A DNA stretch of 64,000 bases. It comes from Chromatiaceae bacterium (GTDB lineage Bacteria; Pseudomonadota; Gammaproteobacteria; Chromatiales; Chromatiaceae). The position numbers were made by a program, and so were the translations under genes. The number at the start of each line of letters is the position of its first letter. The stretch's first letter is position 1. Below are positions 52,982 to 62,963 of the stretch, in pieces. The stretch is from assembly GCA_016714645.1 (NCBI GenBank), contig JADKCI010000005.1:558001-622000 (forward strand). Direction: 5' to 3'. The notes under the pieces were generated by a model. That model was not told where the DNA came from and ran no database searches. It saw only the letters and a program-made list of their open reading frames with translations.

Positions 52982-53547
52982 CCCCCGCTATTCCCCGGCT
53001 GGATGGTGCCACTCATGTTCCAGGGATTTTTTGCCTTCACTTCGATTGGCATCACCATGGGATCGGTGTCGAAGATTCCCGGGGATGACCGAACGCAGAC
53101 CTCGCGTAAGAACGAAGGGATTGAGCCCGTTATATAGGGGGGTAGCGCCGTACGATTCAGATCAGGCCCCTGGATAAAGATGCGGCCAATACCTCGTTCC
53201 GTCAACTCCCTGGCAAGCAAGATCAAAGCCGCGACGCCAGAGTCAAAGACTTTGTTTACTCCTGTAAGATCGAGCACACAGCTAGTAATGCCCTCATCGG
53301 CTGTCTTTCCGATGGCGATGAGCTGAAAGATGCAGCGTAGGTCAAGCGGACCCCTGATACGGATATACAAGACTCCCTCCTGGATGTCATAGTCAAGGTC
53401 CGCCGCAAGGGCCGTTGACTCCCAAGCAAAGCCGCGCCATGGTCCCGATCCCCATTCATCGCGGCCATATCCCAGCCCGACGGTTACCGCTTGGCGCCAA
53501 TTGCCCCGGGGGGCGCGCTGTAAAGGTGGCAAAGACCATTGTTTCAT
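52921..53547 (-). CDS. STAS-domain protein
   Basis: 208 residues with a good GAGGAG Shine-Dalgarno before ATG 53547. Residues about 50-135 form a STAS fold (LYIRIRGPLDLRCIFQLIAI, CVLDLTGVNKVFDSGVAAL), the domain used by anti-sigma antagonists and related regulators; the Ser in FDSGVAAL is at the usual phosphorylation position. The N-terminal 50 residues are unassigned, and the last ~20 residues are encoded antisense to the hybrid-kinase 3' end, so they may be non-conserved. A role in signalling with the neighbouring kinases is inferred. Confidence 0.8.
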   Translation of the reverse strand: MKQWSLPPLQRAPRGNWRQAVTVGLGYGRDEWGSGPWRGFAWESTALAADLDYDIQEGVLYIRIRGPLDLRCIFQLIAIGKTADEGITSCVLDLTGVNKVFDSGVAALILLARELTERGIGRIFIQGPDLNRTALPPYITGSIPSFLREVCVRSSPGIFDTDPMVMPIEVKAKNPWNMSGTIQPGNSGGQGSSVRSCRRSAGSTGLTK

Positions 53548-53707
53548 ATCTAATTTCTCCTCGTGTGGTATTTAGGGCATTCCAATCTTTGTCCAGAGCA
53601 AAGGAGGAAGCCTGAAAATCCGCGATTGATCGATTCATCAACCGCATCCCGTGATATCGCAATTAAATCGCCGCCCGGCGCTGGATAGGCGCGTGACGAT
53701 TAGGCCA

Positions 53708-54430
53708 TCAGCCAGGGGATAGGAGCCGAACCGATTCCCGCTTATCGACTGCGTAACACTCGCAGCACAATGCTTCGAGTTTCGGCCGGTCCAGTACCGT
53801 GATGTGGCCCCGGTAGTATTCGATCACGTCTTGCTTCTGCAAGCGGCCGGCGGCTTCCGTGACCCCTTCGCGACGCACGCCGAGCATGTTGGCGATCAGC
53901 TCCTGGGTCATGATTAACTGGTTGCCAGGGAGGCGGTCAAGGGACAGCAAAAGCCAGCGACACAATTGTTGATCGATGGAGTGATGGCGGTTGCAGACCG
54001 CTGTTTGGGCTACTTGGGTAATCAAGGCCTGGGTGTAGCGCAGCAAGAGCACCAACAGGCTGCCGTAGTGGTTAACTTCATCCTTGAACCGCTTCCCTGG
54101 GAGCCGGTAGGCGAAACCGGCACTTTGGACGACGGCGCGGCAGGTAGTGGTTTGGCCGCCCGTAAAGAGGGCCATGCCGATCATGCCCTCGTATCCCACC
54201 ACGGCGATCTCCGCGGAAGCGCCATTTGTCGTTAAATAAAGCAAGGAGACGATGGCGTCCGTCGGAAAATAGACGTGCTGCGCGACAGCCCCGGACTCTT
54301 GCAGAACTCGGCCCAGGGGCATGGGGGCCAATTCGAGGAAGGGGAAAATGCGCTGCTGAACTTCCATAGGCAAGGCCGCCAGGAGGTGATTTTGTTGCGG
54401 CGAATGCGCATCGGATATTTCTGTGGCCAT
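53708..54430 (-). CDS. Crp/Fnr-family transcriptional regulator
   Basis: 240 residues. An N-terminal cNMP-like beta-roll (HVYFPTDAIVSLLYLTT, GYEGMIGMALFTGG) is followed by a winged helix-turn-helix (QELIANMLGVRREGVTEAAGRLQKQDVIEY). The arginine-containing phosphate-binding cassette of Crp and the N-terminal cysteine cluster of Fnr are not seen, so the ligand is unknown. GGGAGG lies upstream of ATG 54430. Last gene on the minus strand of the sensory stretch. Codon use is slightly less GC-rich than in the core genes. Confidence 0.92.
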   Translation of the reverse strand: MATEISDAHSPQQNHLLAALPMEVQQRIFPFLELAPMPLGRVLQESGAVAQHVYFPTDAIVSLLYLTTNGASAEIAVVGYEGMIGMALFTGGQTTTCRAVVQSAGFAYRLPGKRFKDEVNHYGSLLVLLLRYTQALITQVAQTAVCNRHHSIDQQLCRWLLLSLDRLPGNQLIMTQELIANMLGVRREGVTEAAGRLQKQDVIEYYRGHITVLDRPKLEALCCECYAVDKRESVRLLSPG

Positions 54431-54611
54431 CGGGTTTGCCTCCCTTTTTTACTGCCGGGTTACTGGGCAGATTACCATTCAAAACGTCTGGTACGGGCTG
54501 TGCCGGGGTGATGAAGACCTTTTGTAGTAGCTGAAGTTTCGGCACGCTTTAATGGTGGAATGGATTCGTAAAGTTGACTATCCGTGGAAACACCCAGGGA
54601 TGGCTGAGGAT

Positions 54612-54651
54612 AAAAAAACCCAGCAGACTCATGTCAATGCTGGGTTTTTTG
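54612..54651. terminator. Bidirectional intrinsic terminator
   Basis: A perfect 13-base inverted repeat (AAAAAACCCAGCA, 54613-54625, with TGCTGGGTTTTTT, 54638-54650), with a short GAC/GTC inner stem in the loop, has an A-run on the left and a T-run on the right. It can act on either strand. No gene ends toward it closely, which suggests that it belonged to a lost neighbour. Confidence 0.9.
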
Positions 54652-54658
54652 TTATCCT

Positions 54659-54746
54659 GTAGTGCCCCGATCAGCAGGATAGAATTTTCTAACATGCTGA
54701 TTAATCTCTATAAGCTTCGTCATCATCCTGCGGATTGGGGCACTAC
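54659..54746. mobile_element. 88-bp element with 22-bp terminal inverted repeats (MITE-like)
   Basis: The left end GTAGTGCCCCGATCAGCAGGAT (54659-54680; given in full as the motif is short) and the reverse complement of 54725-54746 agree at 20 of 22 positions. Between them are 44 A/T-rich bases that include AGAATTTTCT. No transposase and no clear target duplication. It looks like a non-autonomous remnant of an insertion sequence. Confidence 0.65.
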
Positions 54747-54957
54747 CCGACGCCGGGTTGGCGGCATGGCGGTTCTTTGCTTTGCTGCTCGCTGGAGTGG
54801 CCTCGTGATGACCGAGATGACCACGCGCGCTGGTCGCAGCGCACGGCCGGGTGCCTTGGGCAGGCATGGCTCACTATGGCCCGCCGATCCAGCGCCGTCT
54901 GTCCGTTTCCGTACGGACGGCACCGGAGCGCCGCGCGCATAGTGCAGGCTGAGATAA

Positions 54958-55101
54958 CACGGCATCAGGTACCGCCGTGACGAAGCGGTGGTTGCAGCGG
55001 GCGTCGTCCACGAGGGCGCCGAAGCCGACGGCGACGTGATCACACTGGCCGACGACGCTCGGGGGCATGTGGTCGCCGCGAACCTGCCCCACCATCGTTG
55101 A
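54958..55101 (+). pseudogene. C-terminal remnant of an unidentified gene
   Basis: About 47 codons with strong third-position GC run from just after a TAA to TGA at 55099-55101, reading RDEAVVAAGVVHEGAEADGD and ITLADDARGHVVAANL. Codon use suggests it was part of a real protein, but the start is missing and I do not recognise the family. It ends 80 bp before transaldolase and may be the tail of a gene once upstream of it. Confidence 0.45.
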
Positions 55102-55181
55102 TCAACATCAAGGATCGGGCCGCGGCGGAGCAGTGGATTACGGCCTGACCCTCGCAAGGGCTACGCTACCCAGGAGTGACG

Positions 55182-56261
55182 ATGAACGCCAACACGAAGA
55201 AACTGTACGACCTGGGCCAGAGCCTGTGGGTCGACAACATCAGCCGCGAGATGCTCGTGCAGGGCACCCTGGCGCGCTACATCGCCGACTGGTCGGTAAC
55301 CGGGTTGACGTCGAATCCGACGATCTTCGAGCACGCGATCGGCCACGGCCGCCGCTACGACGAGGCGATCGCCGCGCGGGCAGGGCGCGGCGAAACCGCC
55401 GAGGACCTGTTTTTCGCGCTGGCGCTGGAGGACCTGAAGGCGGCGGCCGACCTGTTCCGCCCGGTCTTCGCTGCTAGCAAAGGCGTCGACGGCTGGGTCT
55501 CGCTCGAGGTCTCGCCCCTGCTGGCGGACGACAGCGCGAAGACGATCCATGCGGCGGCCGGGCTGCACAGGGCGGCGGGCCTGCCCAATCTCTTCATCAA
55601 GATCCCGGGCACGCCCGCCGGCGCCGCGGCTATCGAGGCATCGATATTCGCCGGCGTGGCCGTCAACGTGACCCTGCTCTTCTCGCGCGAACAGTACCTG
55701 GCGGCCGCCGAGGCCTATCTGCGCGGCATCGAACGCCGTCTCGCGGCCGGCCTGGACCCCCAGGTGGCGTCGGTCGCCTCGCTGTTCGTCAGCCGCTGGG
55801 ACGTAGCAGTAAAAGACGCCGTTTCGCCGGCCCTTCACAACCGTCTGGGCATTGCGATCGCGATGCGCACCTACCAGGTCTACCGCGACCTGCTGGAATC
55901 GCCACGCTGGCAACGCCTGGCCGTGGCCGGCGCCCGCCCGCAGCGGCTACTGTGGGCCAGCACCGGCACCAAGGACCCCGCGGCGCCCGAGACGCTGTAC
56001 GTCGAGGCCCTGGCGGCACCCGACACCATCAACACAATTCCCGAGAAGACCTTGCAGGCCTTTGCCGATCACGGCCAGGTCGGTGCGCCGCTGCCGGCCG
56101 ATGGCGGCGATGCGCACGCCGTGCTGGAGGCGTTCAGGCGCGAAGGCGTCGACACCGACGCCCTGGCCGCGCGCTTGCAGCGCGAAGGCGCCGATGCCTT
56201 CGCGGTCTCGTGGCGGACACTACTGGCACGCATCCTGGAAAAGGTGGCTCACTTTCATTGA
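55182..56261 (+). CDS. tal: Transaldolase
   Basis: 359 residues. Pentose-phosphate enzyme moving a dihydroxyacetone unit between sugar phosphates through a Schiff base; the Lys in NLFIKIPGT is the expected active site. Also visible: WVDNISREML, TGLTSNPTIFEHAI and LWASTGTKDP, the pattern of the longer transaldolases often encoded beside glucose-6-phosphate dehydrogenase or transketolase. AGGAG precedes ATG 55182. No other pentose-phosphate gene adjoins it. It sits just after a terminator, an inverted-repeat element and a gene remnant, so lateral arrival is plausible. Confidence 0.95.
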   Translation: MNANTKKLYDLGQSLWVDNISREMLVQGTLARYIADWSVTGLTSNPTIFEHAIGHGRRYDEAIAARAGRGETAEDLFFALALEDLKAAADLFRPVFAASKGVDGWVSLEVSPLLADDSAKTIHAAAGLHRAAGLPNLFIKIPGTPAGAAAIEASIFAGVAVNVTLLFSREQYLAAAEAYLRGIERRLAAGLDPQVASVASLFVSRWDVAVKDAVSPALHNRLGIAIAMRTYQVYRDLLESPRWQRLAVAGARPQRLLWASTGTKDPAAPETLYVEALAAPDTINTIPEKTLQAFADHGQVGAPLPADGGDAHAVLEAFRREGVDTDALAARLQREGADAFAVSWRTLLARILEKVAHFH

Positions 56262-56396
56262 CACATTCCGGTCGCCTTCGAGGACAGAATCCACCCAGGC
56301 TTCCCAGTCGCCCCTTGCGACGCACGCGGTCGAGGAAGTGCCTCTGCCAGTTCGGCCTGTTTGGCCTCGATGCTGACCTTCTTGCGGGAATCCCCT

Positions 56397-57488
<1,092 letters not shown>

Positions 57489-57656
57489 GGCGTTGACTGA
57501 GCTCGTAAAGTCTGAAGGGGAGAAGGAAGAGAACGGAGGATGGGGGCGGCGGCCGGTCGGGATCTCGACCTGGACGCCAGAGTCCCGCGGCTTGACCAGG
57601 CGCGGGGGGCGCCGTCATGACGACCCGACGCCCAGACCTCCCCGCGCGACCGGCCC

Positions 57657-59141
57657 CTAATCCTTGGAGTTGCGTTTGTAAACGTCCTCGAAACGCACGA
57701 TGTCGTCCTCGCCCAGGTAGGAGCCGGATTGGACCTCAATGATCTCGAGGGGTAGGGAACCGGGGTTCTCCAGGCGATGCTTGGCGCCCACGGGGATGTA
57801 GGTGGACTGATTCTCGGTCAGGAGGAAGACGCGGTCCTCGTTGGTCACGCGAGCGGTGCCGGAGACCACGATCCAGTGCTCGGCGCGGTGATGATGCATC
57901 TGCAGGGATAGGGTCTCACCGGGCTTGACGGTGAGACGCTTGACCTGGTAACGCTCGCCATGGTCGATGGACTCGAAATCGCCCCAGGGGCGATGGGAAC
58001 GCTGGTGATGACGCAGTTCACGCCGCTGCTCGCGGCGGAGGTGCTGGGTGACCGCCTTGACATCCTGGGCGTGCTCCTTGCTGACCACTAGCACGGCATC
58101 CGGGGTCTCGACCACCACCAGGCCATCGACCCCGATGAGGGCCACCATCCGATGCCGGGCTACCAGCAGATTATTGTGGGCATTGTGGACGAAGGCGTCG
58201 CCATCCAGGACATTGCCCTCTTCGTCCTGATCCCGCACCTCCCAGAGTGACGACCAGGCCCCGACATCGGACCAGCCTACGGCCAGGGCCAGTACCAGGG
58301 CCGAGGCGCCGGGGGCAGCCTTCTCCTCTGACAGGTGCTCCATGACGGCATAGTCGATGGAATCGCTGGGACAGGCATGGAAGCTGTCCGGGTCCAGGCG
58401 CAGGAAGATGCCTTCACTTTCACCCTGGGCGACGGCACGGGCGGCGGCATCCGTGATATCGGGCCGGAATTGGTGAATCAGGCTTAACCACACCGAGGCC
58501 CTCATCATGAAGAGGCCGCTGTTCCAAAAGTAGTCGCCGGATTCCAGATAGGCCAGGGCCGTCTCCGCGTCCGGCTTCTCGACGAAGGCGCGCAAGCCAA
58601 AGGCGGACCCCGCCAGATCCGGCGCCACGATGGTGTCGCCCTGGCGGATGTAGCCATAGCCGGTCTCCGGCTTGGTCGGCACGATGCCGAAGGTCACCAC
58701 ATGACCCTGGGCGGCCAGGGTGAAGCCATCCGCCACCACCCGGCGGAAGCCCGCCTCGTCGCGCATGGTGTGATCCGCCGGCATGACCAGCAGCACCGGG
58801 TCCTGGCCCTCGCGGCTGGCGACCAGGGCCGCGGCGGTAAGGGCCGGGGCCGTGTTGCGCCCCTCGGGCTCCAGGATGATTGACGCTGGCTCCCGATGGA
58901 TGAGGCGGAATTGCTCGGCGACCAGGAAACGATGCCCCTCGTTGCAGACCACCACGGCGTCCGCGACCCCGATGCCGAGACGCGGATGCTCGCGATCGAG
59001 CCCATCGAGCCGGCGCACCGTCCCCTGCAACATGGTGTGCTCGCTGGTCAGGGGCAGAAACTGCTTGGGGTAGGCCTCCCGCGACAGGGGCCAGAGACGG
59101 GTGCCGGAGCCGCCAGACAGGATCACGGGTTGCAGGCGCAT
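57657..59141 (-). CDS. Mannose-1-phosphate guanylyltransferase / mannose-6-phosphate isomerase
   Basis: 494 residues. Bifunctional ManC/AlgA-type enzyme supplying GDP-mannose for surface polysaccharide. N-terminal pyrophosphorylase with LSGGSGTRLWPLSREAYPKQ, substrate segments FVEKPD and FWNSGLFM, and a C-terminal cupin isomerase domain (VKPGETLSLQMHHHRAEHWI, TYIPVGAKHRLENPG) with His metal ligands. Soluble. No other capsule or mannan genes lie beside it, although the lipid-linked sugar module at 30-35 kb might use a mannose-type donor. Confidence 0.95.
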   Translation of the reverse strand: MRLQPVILSGGSGTRLWPLSREAYPKQFLPLTSEHTMLQGTVRRLDGLDREHPRLGIGVADAVVVCNEGHRFLVAEQFRLIHREPASIILEPEGRNTAPALTAAALVASREGQDPVLLVMPADHTMRDEAGFRRVVADGFTLAAQGHVVTFGIVPTKPETGYGYIRQGDTIVAPDLAGSAFGLRAFVEKPDAETALAYLESGDYFWNSGLFMMRASVWLSLIHQFRPDITDAAARAVAQGESEGIFLRLDPDSFHACPSDSIDYAVMEHLSEEKAAPGASALVLALAVGWSDVGAWSSLWEVRDQDEEGNVLDGDAFVHNAHNNLLVARHRMVALIGVDGLVVVETPDAVLVVSKEHAQDVKAVTQHLRREQRRELRHHQRSHRPWGDFESIDHGERYQVKRLTVKPGETLSLQMHHHRAEHWIVVSGTARVTNEDRVFLLTENQSTYIPVGAKHRLENPGSLPLEIIEVQSGSYLGEDDIVRFEDVYKRNSKD

Positions 59142-59306
59142 GGATTCGCTTCCTGGTAAGGATCAACAGAGGCTGGGATTATACCTGCCTGGCAGACAAT
59201 CGGGTTCCCGTTCCGAGGAAGTTTGACCGGGTGCCGCGTCCTGCTCTTCCCTTTTCGGCCATCTGACGGCATCCTTCACCCTCATTGCCAATTGGAGAAG
59301 CCCACC

Positions 59307-60419
59307 ATGGGTCATCGCACCCCCCTTTTCGCGGAACATGAACGCCTGGGCGCCCGCATCGTGCCCTTTGGCGGCTGGGACATGCCGCTGCATTACGGCT
59401 CCCAGATCGAGGAGCACCTGGCGGTGCGCGCCCGGGCGGGAATGTTTGATATCAGCCACATGCGGGCCCTCGATATTACCGGGGCCGGGGCGCGGGACTT
59501 TTTGCGCAGGCTGCTGGCCAATGACGTGGCGCGGCTCCGGGAGCCCGGCAAGGCCCTCTATAGCTGCATGCTGAACGCGCGCGGTGGCGTCCTGGACGAT
59601 CTCATCGTCTATTTCCGGGGGCCGGAACGCTACCGATTGGTGGTCAACGCGGGGACCGCGGACCTGGATCTGGCCTGGATACAAACCCAGGCCCAGGGCT
59701 GGGAGGTCGCCATCCAGCCCCGGACGGACCTGGCCATGATCGCGGTGCAGGGGCCCGAGGCGCGACGGTTGGCGACCCCGCATCTGCCGCTGGCACTGCA
59801 AGGGCCGGCCCTGGCCCTGGCACCCTTTTTCGGGGTCGGCGACCCGGATCAGGACTGGTTCGTCGCCCGCACCGGCTACACCGGCGAGGATGGCTTCGAG
59901 ATCATGCTGCGGGCGGATTGGGCGGCGGGCCTCTGGCAGGCCCTGGTGGCGGACGGGGTGGTCCCCTCTGGTCTGGGGGCGCGGGATACCCTGCGCCTGG
60001 AGGCGGGGATGAATCTCTATGGCCAGGACATGGACGGGGACACCAGTCCCCTGGAGGCCGGGCTCGACTGGACCCTGGCCTGGGAACCCGCCGAGCGCGA
60101 CTTCATCGGCCGCGCGGCCCTGGAGGCACGGCGGACCGCCGGGGGCTTGAGCCGCTTTGTCGGTCTGCTGCTCACGGGGCGTGGCGTCCTGCGCGCCCAT
60201 CAAAGGGTACTGGTGGGGGGTCACGAGGCGGGGATCACCACCTCCGGCGGTTACGCCCCCAGCCTGCAACGATCCATCGCCCTGGCCCGCCTAGCACCCG
60301 GCATCGCCTTGGACAGTGGCGACCGGTGCGAGGTGGATATCCGTGGCAAGCCGACGGCGGCCAGGCTGGTCAAGCCACCCTTCGTGCGTCAAGGTACCAT
60401 CCGCATCGACTTGGATTAA
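59307..60419 (+). CDS. gcvT: Glycine cleavage T protein (aminomethyltransferase)
   Basis: 370 residues. Takes the methylamine from lipoylated H protein to tetrahydrofolate. N-terminal TPLFAEHERLGARIVPFGGWDMPLHY, SHMRALDITG, and RTGYTGEDGFEI with the folate-binding C-terminal barrel are present. GGAGAAG precedes ATG 59307. First gene of the gcv cluster; gcvH follows after 63 bp. The 165-bp leader shows no tandem glycine-riboswitch pattern. Confidence 0.97.
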   Translation: MGHRTPLFAEHERLGARIVPFGGWDMPLHYGSQIEEHLAVRARAGMFDISHMRALDITGAGARDFLRRLLANDVARLREPGKALYSCMLNARGGVLDDLIVYFRGPERYRLVVNAGTADLDLAWIQTQAQGWEVAIQPRTDLAMIAVQGPEARRLATPHLPLALQGPALALAPFFGVGDPDQDWFVARTGYTGEDGFEIMLRADWAAGLWQALVADGVVPSGLGARDTLRLEAGMNLYGQDMDGDTSPLEAGLDWTLAWEPAERDFIGRAALEARRTAGGLSRFVGLLLTGRGVLRAHQRVLVGGHEAGITTSGGYAPSLQRSIALARLAPGIALDSGDRCEVDIRGKPTAARLVKPPFVRQGTIRIDLD

Positions 60420-60482
60420 AATCGCCGGGTTCGGGACCCTTGGTCCCACATCGACAAGCAACCCTATCAGGAGGAGACCCCC

Positions 60483-60872
60483 ATGAGCCAAGTGCCCAGC
60501 GAGCTGAGATATACCAAGGATCACGAATGGGCCCGGGACAATGGCGACGGCACCCTGACCGTCGGCATCACCGACCATGCCCAGGAGGCCCTGGGGGACC
60601 TGGTCTTCGTCGAGGTGCCGGAGCCGGGACGCGAGGTTGCCGTGGGCGAGGCCTGCGCCGTGGTCGAATCCGTCAAGGCCGCCTCGGATATCTTCAGTCC
60701 ATTGGCGGGCACCGTGGCCGAGGTCAATGGCGCCCTGGCCGATACCCCGGAACGCATCAACGAGGACCCCTATGGCGAGGGCTGGATCTTCAAACTCTCC
60801 CCGTCCGACGGGTCCGCCTTTGCCGGCCTGCTGGACGCGGACGCCTATGCCCGCCTCCTGGACGACGACTAA
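60483..60872 (+). CDS. gcvH: Glycine cleavage H protein
   Basis: 129 residues, canonical size. Lipoyl carrier that shuttles the aminomethyl group between P, T and L proteins. The lipoylated Lys lies in VVESVKAASDIFSP. N-terminal ELRYTKDHEWAR is typical. AGGAGGAG precedes ATG. The gcvPA gene begins 14 bases after the stop, so they are co-transcribed. Confidence 0.98.
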   Translation: MSQVPSELRYTKDHEWARDNGDGTLTVGITDHAQEALGDLVFVEVPEPGREVAVGEACAVVESVKAASDIFSPLAGTVAEVNGALADTPERINEDPYGEGWIFKLSPSDGSAFAGLLDADAYARLLDDD

Positions 60873-60886
60873 CCCGAGCGACACCC

Positions 60887-62284
60887 ATGCCGTTCATCCC
60901 CCACACCCCCGATCAGGTGGCGGCCATGCTGGCGGTCATCGGCGTCGAGGATATTGATGACCTCTTCGACGAGATTCCCGCGCACCTGCGGGCGGGGGAG
61001 CTGAAGGGCATCCCCGCGGCCCTGCCGGAGATGGAGGTCGGTCGCCTGATGGCGGCCCGGGCGCGGGCGGACGGCCAGCCGCTCTGCTTCATCGGCGCCG
61101 GCGCCTATGACCACCACATCCCGGCCGTGGTCTGGCAACTGGTCGCGCGAGGTGAACTCTACAGTGCCTACACCCCCTATCAGGCCGAGGCCAGCCAGGG
61201 CACCCTGCAGATCCTCTACGAATTCCAGTCCATGATGACGGCCCTGACCGCCCTGGACGTCTCCAACGCCTCCCTGTACGACGGGGCCTCGGCCCTGGCG
61301 GAGGCCATCCTGATGGCGGTACGCGCCAATCGGCACGGCAAGGCCCGACGGGTCCTGGTGCCGCGCGGCCTGCACCCGCGCTATCGGGCCGTGGCGCGGG
61401 CCATCGTCGGCCAGCAGGACATCGAACTGGTGGAGGTGCCCTTCGACCCCGCCGGCGGCCACCTGACCCTGGAGGCCCTGACGCCCTTCGCCGCGGAACC
61501 CTTCGCCGCCCTGGTGGTCCCCCAGCCCAACTTTTTCGGCGTCCTGGAGGAGGTCGATGAACTGACCGACTGGGCCCAGGCCCAGGGCGCCCTGGTCATC
61601 GGCGTCGTCAATCCCGTCGCCCTGGCCCTGCTGTCGCCGCCGGGCGACTGGGGACAAAATGGCGCCGATATCGCCTGTGGCGAGGCCCAGCCCCTGGGCA
61701 TGCCCCTGGCCTCCGGGGGGCCCTATGCCGGTTTCCTCTGCTGCAAGGCGGCCCTGATGCGGCAATTGCCGGGGCGCATCGCGGGCCGCACCCTGGACCT
61801 GGAGGGCAAGCCGGGCTTTACCCTCACCCTCCAGGCCCGGGAGCAGCACATCCGCCGCTCCCGCGCCACCTCCAACATCTGCACCAACCAGGGCCTGCTA
61901 GTCACCGCCGCGACCATCCACCTGGCCCTGCTGGGGGCGGAGGGGCTGGCGCGGACCGCCGCCGCATGTCATACCAATACCCGGCGGCTGTCCGCCAGCC
62001 TGTGCGCGACCCCCGGGGTGGAGCCCATCTTTGATCGGCCCTGCTTTCACGAGCAGGCCCTGCGGCTGCCCGCGCCCGCGGCGGATGTGCTACGCTCCCT
62101 CGCCGCGCATAACATCCTGGGTGGCTTCGATCTGGGGACGGATTACCCGGAACTCGGCCCGGCGATCCTGGTCTGTGCCACCGAGTTGCGCGCGGAAGAG
62201 GATATCGCGGCCTACGCCACCAAGCTGGCGCGCGTCATCGCCACTCGTACCCAGGCCCGCTGCCCGGTTGAACCCAAATTTTGA
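60887..62284 (+). CDS. gcvPA: Glycine dehydrogenase (decarboxylating) subunit 1
   Basis: 465 residues. N-terminal half of the split P protein, which lacks the PLP lysine and forms the active site with GcvPB. Starts FIPHTPDQVAAMLAVIGVED; also RATSNICTNQGLLVTAATIH near the C-terminus and CTNQ of the cofactor region. ATG 60887 is the only logical start, though the frame runs open far upstream through gcvT and gcvH. tpx follows after 57 bp instead of gcvPB. Confidence 0.97.
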   Translation: MPFIPHTPDQVAAMLAVIGVEDIDDLFDEIPAHLRAGELKGIPAALPEMEVGRLMAARARADGQPLCFIGAGAYDHHIPAVVWQLVARGELYSAYTPYQAEASQGTLQILYEFQSMMTALTALDVSNASLYDGASALAEAILMAVRANRHGKARRVLVPRGLHPRYRAVARAIVGQQDIELVEVPFDPAGGHLTLEALTPFAAEPFAALVVPQPNFFGVLEEVDELTDWAQAQGALVIGVVNPVALALLSPPGDWGQNGADIACGEAQPLGMPLASGGPYAGFLCCKAALMRQLPGRIAGRTLDLEGKPGFTLTLQAREQHIRRSRATSNICTNQGLLVTAATIHLALLGAEGLARTAAACHTNTRRLSASLCATPGVEPIFDRPCFHEQALRLPAPAADVLRSLAAHNILGGFDLGTDYPELGPAILVCATELRAEEDIAAYATKLARVIATRTQARCPVEPKF

Positions 62285-62341
62285 TCCTTGCCCCTTAATC
62301 CCCAGGCAGTCCAAGCCTTCACCCAACCCAGGAGACCCGCA

Positions 62342-62842
62342 ATGGCCCAAACCGCCCTTCAAGGCAACCCCGTCCAGCTCTCCGGCGATCTGCCCGCCGT
62401 CGGTTCCAGCGCTCCGGACTTTTCCCTCACTGCTGGCGACCTGAGCGATGTCAGCCTAGCGAGCTACGCCGGCAAGAAGAAGCTGCTCAATATCGTGCCC
62501 AGTCTGGACACCGGCGTCTGCGCCGCTTCAACCAAGAAGTTCAACGACATGATGGCCGGCCGCGCCGATGCCGTCGCCCTGGTCATCTCCGCCGACCTGC
62601 CCTTTGCCTCCGGCCGCTTCTGTAGCGCCGAGGGCATCACCAACGTCATCAACCTGTCCATGATGCGGTCCCGCAACTTCGCCAAGGACTACGGCGTCCT
62701 TATCAACGATGGCCCCCTGGCGGGCATCACGGCCCGCGCCGTGGTCGTCCTGGATGCCAACAACCAGGTCGTCTACACGCAATTGGTGCCCGAGATCACC
62801 CAGGAACCAGATTACGACGCGGCCATGGCGGCCCTCGGCTGA
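62342..62842 (+). CDS. tpx: Thiol peroxidase (2-Cys peroxiredoxin, Tpx type)
   Basis: 166 residues. Reduces lipid hydroperoxides with thioredoxin. Peroxidatic Cys in PSLDTGVCAASTKKF and resolving Cys in FASGRFCSAEGI are spaced as in Tpx. Family N-terminus ALQGNPVQLSGDLPAVGSSAPDF supports ATG 62342. A GGAG lies before the start. It is wedged between gcvPA and gcvPB and followed by two inverted repeats that may end its transcript. Confidence 0.97.
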   Translation: MAQTALQGNPVQLSGDLPAVGSSAPDFSLTAGDLSDVSLASYAGKKKLLNIVPSLDTGVCAASTKKFNDMMAGRADAVALVISADLPFASGRFCSAEGITNVINLSMMRSRNFAKDYGVLINDGPLAGITARAVVVLDANNQVVYTQLVPEITQEPDYDAAMAALG

Positions 62843-62862
62843 TCCCTGGCTCGATGACCAGT

Positions 62863-62963
62863 CCTGGGAGCGAACCCTTTGCCGCGCGGCGGCGAGCGGC
62901 GGCGAGCAGCACCGGCCATTGCTCCCAGGGACCCCTGGCCTGCCTTTCGGGGTGAAGGCCAGG
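62863..62963 (+). other. Structured intergenic region with two inverted repeats after tpx
   Basis: A 9-bp perfect repeat (CCTGGGAGC at 62863-62871 with its complement at 62921-62929, 49-base loop) is followed by an 8-bp stem (CCTGGCCT at 62934-62941 with 62956-62963) around a 14-base loop. The second hairpin could stop or attenuate the tpx transcript. No long T-run. gcvPB begins 65 bp further on. Confidence 0.5.

Noticed and set aside
54574..54942. Plus-strand frame of 122 codons after the Crp/Fnr gene
   Set aside because: Runs through the terminator and inverted-repeat element, with no domain and poor codon use.
54874..55095. Minus-strand 73-codon frame before transaldolase
   Set aside because: The plus strand over the same bases has much stronger coding character (high third-position GC, remnant ending at 55101).
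59142..59306. Possible glycine riboswitch before gcvT
   Set aside because: No tandem aptamer pattern is visible in the 165-bp leader.
59918..60886. Upstream extension of the gcvPA frame
   Set aside because: Covers gcvT and gcvH in a wrong frame; the family N-terminus begins at 60887.
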